A stretch of 64,000 nucleotides of DNA, taken from positions 34,284 through 98,283 of the forward strand of contig CAWFMT010000004.1 in the NCBI GenBank assembly GCA_963817075.1, in the 5' to 3' direction. A program made the translations under genes and the position numbers. The notes beneath the pieces were generated by a model. That model searched no databases. It saw nothing but the letters and a program-made list of their open reading frames with translations, and was not told the DNA's origin. Numbering within the stretch: the first letter of the stretch is position 1; each line of letters begins with the position of its first letter. Positions 26,184 through 33,423 of the stretch are shown here, piece after piece. This DNA is from DASPKM01 sp963817075 (GTDB lineage Bacteria > Bacteroidota > Bacteroidia > Chitinophagales > Chitinophagaceae).

Positions 26184-26819
26184 TTATTTATTCTCCAAAA
26201 GCATTGATGAAAAAGGTATCCTGATCGTCCTGGAGTTATATTCAATGAGTCTTCGCTTCCGTAAATCATTAAGCGTACTGCTTACTGTTTGTCTACTGGT
26301 AGCAGTCAAGTTAGCAATATCATTATGCGTGAGGATATTCTTTACTTCGAAACCATCCTCTGTTTTTTTCCCTAGCTCAATTGCAAAGTCAGCAAGAAAT
26401 TCGCTGATCCTGATCTTTGCATCTTTGAATATTATAGACAGCAACCGGTTCTCTATTTTCCTGATGCGGTTACAGAATTGTTTGTTCACCTCCCTTCGCA
26501 GATCATGATGTATATTCATCCATTGTTTCATCTCTTCTGCTACAACAAAATGGATGGTAGCATCTTCCAGGACGACAGCATAGTCTTCAGGGTTTTCATA
26601 TTCGTCCAGTAGTGTTATCCCTCCAAAAAGATAGCCGGGCTTCACCAGGTACTTGATCACTTCTTTACCTTCCTCATTGGTAACAGCTATTTTTATAAAG
26701 CCTTCACTTAGAAAATAGATGTATCTATTCTTCATTTCGGGGAAACGGAAAATTGTATTCCTTTTTAAGACCCGCACAGACATGCGGCTCTTAATTTCGG
26801 GTAAATCAAACAGGTTCAT
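26184..26819 (-). CDS. Crp/Fnr-family transcription regulator (copy 2)
   Basis: 211 residues, with the same architecture as the regulator at 22306: beta-roll sensor (IFRFPEMKNRYIYFLSEGFI, KPGYLFGGITLLDEYENPED) and HTH (ILTHNDIANLTATSRQTVSS). It lies 167 bp upstream of the kinase gene on the same strand. The high similarity to copy 1 implies a fairly recent duplication; the recognition helix (TATSRQTVSSTL) is identical, so both probably bind the same sites and may form heterodimers. Confidence 0.88.
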   Translation of the reverse strand: MNLFDLPEIKSRMSVRVLKRNTIFRFPEMKNRYIYFLSEGFIKIAVTNEEGKEVIKYLVKPGYLFGGITLLDEYENPEDYAVVLEDATIHFVVAEEMKQWMNIHHDLRREVNKQFCNRIRKIENRLLSIIFKDAKIRISEFLADFAIELGKKTEDGFEVKNILTHNDIANLTATSRQTVSSTLNDLRKRRLIEYNSRTIRIPFSSMLLENK

Positions 26820-27213
26820 TCTTTATCGACGCATCATTAAATAAAATACCTGCAATTTTTTAGATTTTATCGACTGCTTGTTGTCGCCCAAAAGACAGCA
26901 GGAGAAAAATCTGCAATGGCCGGGAGAGCATCTATAAGAAATCTATTGCACAGCTTTGATTTTTTATGATTAGAAGAGGCGGGTAAGGCATGACCGTAGA
27001 TTACTCGCGGTCAATTTTTACCCCTAATGCATTGAGAGTTACAGCTAATTACCTGTCTGCTTATAGCATTCATTCTCCCAATATATTTCAGATAAGTTCA
27101 TCGTCATTGAAAACAGCTATTTCGGCTTTTGTCGGCGCGACGACTTGCGCTCTTAGAATGTTTAAAGACTTTCGCAACGAATAATACTGCAATTATTCCT
27201 TTATCTACAGTTA
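26820..27213. other. Divergent intergenic region
   Basis: About 390 bp between the Crp copy 2 gene and the plus-strand kinase. It should hold both promoters. A 64-codon frame at 26990-27184 has no recognisable features and I do not call it. No strong palindrome seen. Confidence 0.4.
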
Positions 27214-29801
27214 ATGGGTACAATTTCGAAAGACACAAAAAAAAACATCCCGACATTTCCAAAAGATCCATAGGCCTCGCAACCAAAGACAATCTTCATC
27301 ATCTTGCGTTTGATAGTTCTTTACAACCCATTATCATCACCCAGCCCCACCCTAACGGAAAAATAATAACAGCCAACAGCGCTGCGTGCAAACTTTTTGG
27401 TTATTCTAAAAAAATATTATTGACCAAAAGCAGGACAGCTATTTTTAATATAAATGAAAGCAGTTTTAAGAAGATGTTGAAACAGAGAACCGCCGAGGGA
27501 CAATCTGTAGGTCTTGTAACTGTTGTACAAAAAAGCGGCAAACTAATTCCATGCGAAATCACTTCTGCGGTTTTTGTGGATGAAGATGGTATTGAAAAAG
27601 CAATCACCACTATTGCGGATATCAGCCAAAGGATTCTGAACCAAAAAAATATTGATACCGAAAAAGAAAAGATAGTTGCCGATGATATTGTTGTAGCTAA
27701 AATCAAGCAAATAGAAATTGATATCAAAAAAGAAAAAATAGTTGCTGGGAATATTATTCTTGCTAAGTCAAAGCAAAAAAAGATTGATATTAAAAAAGAA
27801 AAAATAGTTGCCGACGATATTGCTCTTGCCAGGTACAGGCAAAAAGAAATTGACCTTAGAAAGGAAAAGATAGTGGGAGACAATTTTAAACGGGCTCAGT
27901 CAAAATCAGACACGAGGCTAGCAGAAATAAACGAATGGATAAAATATATAGGCAAAACATCGTACGATGTAATGTGGGACTGGAATAAAGCTACCGGGCA
28001 AATTTATGTAGGTGATAGTATTGAAGAGGTGTTTGGCTATAAGGTGAAGAATAATACAGTGAATTTCACGGATTTTAGCCGTTGCCTTCTCCCAGGAGAA
28101 AAAGACACCGTTGAAGAAAAACTATGGAAAACACTTTCCTCCAATAGCAAAAGCTGGGAAGATTCATTTATGTTCAAACGCAAGGATGGTTCTTTCGCGG
28201 TTACCACCAGCAGGGCAAAAATTATAAGAGATGAGGAGGGGAATGCCATACACCTGATAGGAGCCATAAAAGATGTAAGCAGGTTACAGGAACTGGAAAA
28301 GATATTACTGGAACAAACGACTATTAGGAAAGAACACGATGAAGTATTCCAAATGGCTGCTAAACTTTCTTATGATGGAATATGGGACTGGAATATCCTG
28401 ACTAATGAATTTTTTTTAGGCGAAGGATTTCACGAATTGTTTGGGTATGCTATTGAAAACACTGGCGGCAATATGTCGGAATGGAATAAGCACCTCCACC
28501 CGGATGATAAGGAAGCTGTTGAAAAAGGATTAAAGGATGCCATTGCTTCAAACGATTCACGCTGGGAACATGCATACCGGTTCGTCAGGGCCGATGGCTC
28601 TATAGCTAATGTATTTGGCAGGGCCACTATTATCAGGCAGGCCGATGGAAAAGCCCGCCGCATGATAGGAGTCGTACACGATCTAAGCCGACAAAAGGAA
28701 TTGGAAGAAAAACTTGATAATGAAATTGCAACAAAGGGGAAATTAATTACAGAGCATATCGATAGTTTTAAATTCATATTTAATACATCATCTGATGTAT
28801 TTTTTGATAGTGATTTAGTAACCAATAAAGTAATAATAAGTGATGCGTATGAAAAGGACTTCGGCTATGAAATAACCAATCAGATGACGCCAGCAGAGGA
28901 TTGGCTTAGCCATGTCCATCCTGAGGATAGAGAAGCTCTAAAGCAGGACTATCTCAGGACGCTGGTGTCTGAAGACATTGAGTGGAAATATGATTATCGT
29001 TTTTTGAGAGCCGATGATTCAGTCGCCGAGGTATTAAGCAGTTGCATTATCCTGAGAAATGGTGCTGGAAAAGCTTACCGAGTGTTAGGGTATATGCAGG
29101 ATGCAAGTAAACGAAAAGTGCTGGAAGAAAAGCTGGAGCAGGAAATTAAATTAAAAGAGAAACAGATTGAGGAAGCAACAGAAGACGCGAGAGAGGCTGA
29201 AAGATCGGATATAGGAAAGGAACTGCATGATAATGTAAACCAGTTGCTGAGTGCCTCTAGGCTATATCTTGATATGGCAAAGCAGGGAGGAGAAACCAGC
29301 GAAATGTATTTAAGCCGTTCTTCCGAATATACAAATACGGCCATTGAAGAGATCAGGAAATTAAGCAAAGGACTGACAACAGATACCATTAATGACCTTG
29401 GACTTTGCAAAGCAATTGAAAATATTTCCCGGGACACAATGGAAGTAAACCCTGTAAAAATATTCTTAACACTCAAGGGTTTTGATGAACATTCTGTCGG
29501 TAATAAATTTAAGCTGAATGTTTTCAGAATCGTACAGGAACAATTGAATAATATCTTAAAACATGCTAAAGCAACTAAGGTTATCCTCAGCCTTACTCAA
29601 ATTAAAAGAACCATTGTTCTTTCCATTTCAGATAATGGTGTTGGTTTTGATACAAGCCAAAAACAGAAAGGGATCGGAATAGTCAATGTCAAAAGCCGGG
29701 CAGCATCATATAATGGAACGGCTGATTTTGTTTCCCGACCTGGCCGGGGTTGTATTTTATCGGTATTATTTCCTATTACAAATCCCGCCATAACTTTATA
29801 A
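27129..29801 (+). CDS. Multi-PAS histidine kinase with four 22-residue tandem repeats
   Basis: The frame opens at a TTG (27129); no good start codon exists in frame. Residues ~55-165: PAS 1 (IIITQPHPNGKIITANSAAC). Residues ~178-265: four copies of a 22-residue coiled-coil unit, KEKIVADDI-x-x-AK-x-KQ-x-x-IDIK. Residues ~270-393, ~405-520 and ~535-655: PAS_3-type domains (DVMWDWNKATGQIYVGD, DGIWDWNILTNEFFLGE, DVFFDSDLVTNKVIISD). Residues ~685-750: HisKA_3 (DIGKELHDNVNQLLSA). Residues ~795-885: HATPase_c (SISDNGVGFDTS, KGIGIVNVKSRA). No membrane segment. The partner is probably the NarL-type regulator at 23142. The real start may be ATG 27214 if one A is missing from the nine-A run at 27237. Confidence 0.85.
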   Translation: MSARRLALLECLKTFATNNTAIIPLSTVNGYNFERHKKKHPDISKRSIGLATKDNLHHLAFDSSLQPIIITQPHPNGKIITANSAACKLFGYSKKILLTKSRTAIFNINESSFKKMLKQRTAEGQSVGLVTVVQKSGKLIPCEITSAVFVDEDGIEKAITTIADISQRILNQKNIDTEKEKIVADDIVVAKIKQIEIDIKKEKIVAGNIILAKSKQKKIDIKKEKIVADDIALARYRQKEIDLRKEKIVGDNFKRAQSKSDTRLAEINEWIKYIGKTSYDVMWDWNKATGQIYVGDSIEEVFGYKVKNNTVNFTDFSRCLLPGEKDTVEEKLWKTLSSNSKSWEDSFMFKRKDGSFAVTTSRAKIIRDEEGNAIHLIGAIKDVSRLQELEKILLEQTTIRKEHDEVFQMAAKLSYDGIWDWNILTNEFFLGEGFHELFGYAIENTGGNMSEWNKHLHPDDKEAVEKGLKDAIASNDSRWEHAYRFVRADGSIANVFGRATIIRQADGKARRMIGVVHDLSRQKELEEKLDNEIATKGKLITEHIDSFKFIFNTSSDVFFDSDLVTNKVIISDAYEKDFGYEITNQMTPAEDWLSHVHPEDREALKQDYLRTLVSEDIEWKYDYRFLRADDSVAEVLSSCIILRNGAGKAYRVLGYMQDASKRKVLEEKLEQEIKLKEKQIEEATEDAREAERSDIGKELHDNVNQLLSASRLYLDMAKQGGETSEMYLSRSSEYTNTAIEEIRKLSKGLTTDTINDLGLCKAIENISRDTMEVNPVKIFLTLKGFDEHSVGNKFKLNVFRIVQEQLNNILKHAKATKVILSLTQIKRTIVLSISDNGVGFDTSQKQKGIGIVNVKSRAASYNGTADFVSRPGRGCILSVLFPITNPAITL

Positions 29802-29841
29802 GGCTTTCGCACCGATATGATTCTTGCGATCCAAAGTTTTT

Positions 29842-30210
29842 TTACTTCTTAAAAATAAAATACACCGCCAGCACAAGAAGGCAAAACCCAATCACATGAT
29901 TAAGGCGAAAGGTTTCATTCTTAAAAACAACGATGGTAAAAAAGGCAAACACAATCAGAGTTATGACCTCCTGAATTACTTTAAGCTGCCATAAATTAAA
30001 TGGTCCACCATTCTCAGTGTATCCAATTCTATTTGCTGGTACTTGAAATGAATACTCCAATAGCGCAATTCCCCAGCTAATCAGGATTATAGCCGGTAAC
30101 CCTAAATTTTTAAACGAATTCATTTCTTTGAATCTCAAATGTCCATACCATGCCACTGTCATGAAGATGTTCGACAGTATGAGCAGCCCTATCGTATAAA
30201 ATCCTTTCAT
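29842..30210 (-). CDS. DUF486-family small membrane protein
   Basis: 122 residues with four hydrophobic segments (TIGLLILSNIFMTVAWYGHL, LPAIILISWGIALLEYSFQV, VITLIVFAFFTIVVF, VIGFCLLVLAVYFIFKK). The spacing and the motifs AWYGHLRF and QVPANRIGY match the DUF486 family, an uncharacterised relative of drug/metabolite exporters. Transcribed alone. Confidence 0.82.
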   Translation of the reverse strand: MKGFYTIGLLILSNIFMTVAWYGHLRFKEMNSFKNLGLPAIILISWGIALLEYSFQVPANRIGYTENGGPFNLWQLKVIQEVITLIVFAFFTIVVFKNETFRLNHVIGFCLLVLAVYFIFKK

Positions 30211-30304
30211 AAATTATGATTCTTAAAGTAATAAGCATGAACCTGCAGGAAAATTTTGTAAGATAATAAAGAATGTAGAGTTGATGTTGTTTGTAGATCG
30301 TTTC

Positions 30305-30383
30305 TTAACCGCAAAGGCGCTAAGACGCAAGGGTCCGCAAAGAGTCTCTGCGAAACTTCGCGCCCTGGCGTCTTGGCGGTTAA
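30305..30383. repeat. Dispersed palindromic repeat, full copy
   Basis: TTAACCGCAAAGGCGCTAAG at the left and GGCGTCTTGGCGGTTAA at the right; near-symmetric ~79 bp, between convergent or tail ends of minus-strand genes. Confidence 0.8.
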
Positions 30384-30406
30384 GATTTCTAAGATGAAAC
30401 TATTAT

Positions 30407-31057
30407 TTATTTTACCCGAAAAGCATAGGTCTCTCTTCCTTTCGTGCGGTTGATTTCCACCGACTGCAGCCAATAGTAGCTGTCAATATTTCTATTGACA
30501 ATATGGATATGATTTGTTGATGGCAGGTGAACTATAAACTTCCCGCTGAAGTTCTGATTGATCTGGAAAGATGTATTGGCTCCAATTTGTAGGTAAAATA
30601 TACCGCGCACTTTAGGAATCATGTGCAAGACTGCATTGTATGGTCGGGCAATGGTCTGCATAAATGGAGTATAAGGTTCATATTGGGTCGTGCCGGCACT
30701 TAAATAAATCTTGAAATATTGGCTTACATTATATTCTGGCTTGCTGAATGTTAAATAATGGTCTATCCGGGCAACAGTATCCGCGAAAAAAAGTGAATAA
30801 GAAAAAGCAGCCTTTTGCAGCACATCCACTTTTTCAGTTCTTACCTGGTTCAAATAGTTTTTAGCAGTAACTGTATCAGGAAACTGGACTTCCAGTGTCA
30901 GGGTATCCCCTAAATTTATTGTCTCTGAGGTATCGCTGAGCTTTGCATTGATAGTAAATACATATTCATTGGGATTTGGAGGGATTTCTTTCGGACAACC
31001 CGCAAATACAAATGAAAGCGATATCAATATTAAAACTCCCTGGCTTATTACTTTCAT
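30407..31057 (-). CDS. Lipoprotein of unknown function
   Basis: 216 residues with a lipoprotein signal (GVLILISLSFVFAGC). The mature protein is beta-rich (INLGDTLTLEVQFPDTVTAK, FIVHLPSTNHIHIVNRN). I recognise no family. It is monocistronic and ends just before a dispersed repeat. Confidence 0.68.
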   Translation of the reverse strand: MKVISQGVLILISLSFVFAGCPKEIPPNPNEYVFTINAKLSDTSETINLGDTLTLEVQFPDTVTAKNYLNQVRTEKVDVLQKAAFSYSLFFADTVARIDHYLTFSKPEYNVSQYFKIYLSAGTTQYEPYTPFMQTIARPYNAVLHMIPKVRGIFYLQIGANTSFQINQNFSGKFIVHLPSTNHIHIVNRNIDSYYWLQSVEINRTKGRETYAFRVK

Positions 31058-31229
31058 GTTAAGAAGTTTTGAATAACTATTGCTAATCCAGTAGTCATCT
31101 CCAACTATTCTATATGATAAACGTCCAAAAGGAATTACAAGTTGGGTAGCACTGGAGTTCCAGATTGAGAATCTGCCTTCGACTACATAAAAAGAATGAG
31201 CGAGGGTAAATCTTCGAAAATTTAGAGAG

Positions 31230-32240
31230 CTACCTGGTGGAATTTCTTACAATCAGCGAGGATGGGATGACTATGTTTTCTCTCTTTAAATTAGAATTCT
31301 TTTTTTGCAGGGCTTTGAATAAGATCATTGCCGCCGCTCTGCCCATCTCAAAAGCCGGCTGTGTTACCGTAGTTAGTGAAGGATTAAGAATTGAAGCGGT
31401 ATCAAGATTCGAAAAACAGACAAGCTTCACATCTTTCGGTATTTTCAATTTCAGCCCTTCGCAAACTTCATAAATGATTGTAGTTAATTTCTCCACGGAT
31501 ACAAGAATTCCATCCGGCCTGTTCTTTCGCGACAGCAGTTTTTTTATCAGGGAATAGTTCTTCCTGGCATCGTTCGAACAAAGGACAATGTTCTGATCAG
31601 GCGCTTTCAGCTTGTGATCTGCATGTGCCTGTAAATAACCCTCCTGTCTTTTGTTGCAAATAGACAGGATGTTTGAGATGCTTAAAAACGCGATGTTGTT
31701 ACAGCCTTTTTGAATCAGGTGCCTGGTTGCCCTGTAGCTACTTTCGAAGTCGTCTGTAGTTATTTTAGGGGTCTCTACATCTTCGCAAACCCGGTCAAAA
31801 AAAACCACAGGTACCCCATTAGAAATTAAATCGTTAATATGATTGCTTTGGGAGGTTTCACTCGAAACAGATATCAATACTCCATCAACCCTTCGTCCCT
31901 GGAATTCTTTTAAAATAATTTTTTCATTTTCGAAACTTTCATGTGTAAGGCAAATAAGCACATGATATCCTTTTTCTTTCGCTACAGATTCAATCCCATT
32001 GATGGCCAGGGAGAAAAAGCTGTCTGCAACCTCGGGTATCACAACTCCGATGTTTTTACTCTTCCTTCCTCTTAAACTGCTGGCGTAGGGGTTTGGAATG
32101 TAGTTAAGCCTCGCCGCTGTTTCCAATACGCGTAGCCTGGTTTCATCGCTTATTTCATGGCTGTTATTTAAAGCTTTGGAGACGGTTGAGACAGATAGGC
32201 TCAGGGCTTTGGCAAGCTCTCTGATGTTAATATGTGCCAT
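31230..32240 (-). CDS. LacI-family transcription regulator
   Basis: 336 residues. N-terminal LacI HTH and hinge helix (INIRELAKALSLSVSTVSKA, YIPNPYASSLRGRKS), followed by a periplasmic-binding-like effector domain (NIGVVIPEVADSFFSLAING ... FQGRRVDGVLIS ... LLSRKNRPDGILVS). It is divergent from the myo-inositol oxygenase gene; a perfect LacI-type palindrome lies between them, so it probably controls that gene, itself and perhaps the following SusC/SusD pair. The effector is likely a sugar or polyol. Confidence 0.92.
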   Translation of the reverse strand: MAHINIRELAKALSLSVSTVSKALNNSHEISDETRLRVLETAARLNYIPNPYASSLRGRKSKNIGVVIPEVADSFFSLAINGIESVAKEKGYHVLICLTHESFENEKIILKEFQGRRVDGVLISVSSETSQSNHINDLISNGVPVVFFDRVCEDVETPKITTDDFESSYRATRHLIQKGCNNIAFLSISNILSICNKRQEGYLQAHADHKLKAPDQNIVLCSNDARKNYSLIKKLLSRKNRPDGILVSVEKLTTIIYEVCEGLKLKIPKDVKLVCFSNLDTASILNPSLTTVTQPAFEMGRAAAMILFKALQKKNSNLKRENIVIPSSLIVRNSTR

Positions 32241-32275
32241 GGGTTACAGGAACCTGTTGAATATTCAATACGATC

Positions 32276-32291
32276 ACGAAACCGGTTTCGT
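32276..32291. promoter_or_regulatory. Perfect LacI-family operator ACGAAACCGGTTTCGT
   Basis: A 16-bp perfect palindrome with the central CG typical of LacI/GalR sites, 36 bp upstream of the lacI-type ATG and 88 bp upstream of the oxygenase ATG. Confidence 0.75.
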
Positions 32292-32378
32292 AAATAAAGC
32301 TAAGTGAATCTGCAAAAACCAACCTAAAAAACTTCAATTTAGAACAGCGATTTGCTATCTCTCACTAATACACTTGCC

Positions 32379-33266
32379 ATGGAAATAGTCCCGAACTTAA
32401 GTTCTATAGAAAACAATCCTTTAAGCAGTCTGGATGAATGGGAAGACGATGTTTTACAGCGCTACCCCGAACCAGGCACCATTGCCACAGCAAAAACAAC
32501 CGATGAGTATCGTAATTACGAGGATCCTGCAAGGGATACAGTAAAACAATTTTACAGGCTAAATCACACTTATCAGACTTTCGAATTCGTGCAGCAAAAA
32601 CGTTCCAACTATTTGAAGTTCGATAAGAAGTCGATGCCTGTATGGGATGCTTTCCAGTTCCTCAACCAATTGGTTGATGATTCCGATCCAGATACCGACC
32701 TTTCACAGTTTCAGCATCTTCTTCAGACATCCGAGGCGATCCGCAGAGACGGACATCCAGATTGGATGGTGCTTACAGGACTCATGCATGATATGGGTAA
32801 GGTCCTTTGTCTATTTGGCGAGCCTCAATGGGCGGTTGTAGGTGATACATTCCCAGTAGGCTGTCCTTATTCAGATAAAATTGTTTATCCTGAGTTTTTC
32901 AAACTGAACCCTGACTATTCCAACCCTGAATACCAAACACAGTATGGTGTTTATGAAAAAGGTTGTGGGTTGAGGAATGTTACAATGTCGTGGGGACATG
33001 ATGAATATGTTTACCAGATGTTGAAAGACCATTTGCCGGAGAGTGGCCTGTATATGCTTCGCTATCATTCATTCTATTCCTGGCACCGTGAAGGAGAATA
33101 TCAATACCTGCTGGACGATCATGACAGGGAAATGCTGAAATGGGTGGAATTATTCAATCCATACGACCTTTATTCGAAGAACCCAGAGCCCCCAGACTGG
33201 AATAAACTAAAACCTTATTACGAAAAACTTGTCGCAAAATATCTTCCGCAAACATTGAAGTTTTAA
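32379..33266 (+). CDS. Inositol oxygenase (MIOX)
   Basis: An upstream in-frame start exists (32352) but MEIVPNLSSIENNPLSSLDE at 32379 fits the family better (295 residues). It oxidises myo-inositol to D-glucuronate with O2 and a mixed-valence di-iron centre. Family signatures: DPARDTVKQFYRLNHTYQTF, the HD-type metal ligands in HPDWMVLTGLMHDMGKVL, VGCPYSDKIVYPEFF, MSWGHDEYVY and LRYHSFYSWH. The sequence is strongly alike to eukaryotic MIOX. The neighbours are a LacI regulator and a SusC/SusD pair, but no uronate pathway genes are present in this window. Confidence 0.92.
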   Translation: MEIVPNLSSIENNPLSSLDEWEDDVLQRYPEPGTIATAKTTDEYRNYEDPARDTVKQFYRLNHTYQTFEFVQQKRSNYLKFDKKSMPVWDAFQFLNQLVDDSDPDTDLSQFQHLLQTSEAIRRDGHPDWMVLTGLMHDMGKVLCLFGEPQWAVVGDTFPVGCPYSDKIVYPEFFKLNPDYSNPEYQTQYGVYEKGCGLRNVTMSWGHDEYVYQMLKDHLPESGLYMLRYHSFYSWHREGEYQYLLDDHDREMLKWVELFNPYDLYSKNPEPPDWNKLKPYYEKLVAKYLPQTLKF

Positions 33267-33423
33267 AAGAACAATCTCTTAATGATAAAGTAACCTGTTG
33301 TAAATATCAGGTGGAGCTCTAAGAAATATTTTTGCAGGAGACATTTTAGATTTCGTTACACTTTAATAATTCGATGACCAGACATCCGTGCCAGTTTTTT
33401 TATAATCAAAACTAACCACACAC

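Noticed and set aside
26990..27184. 64-codon plus-strand ORF upstream of the multi-PAS kinase
   Set aside because: No recognisable motif, and it overlaps the divergent promoter region. Its frame also does not join the kinase.
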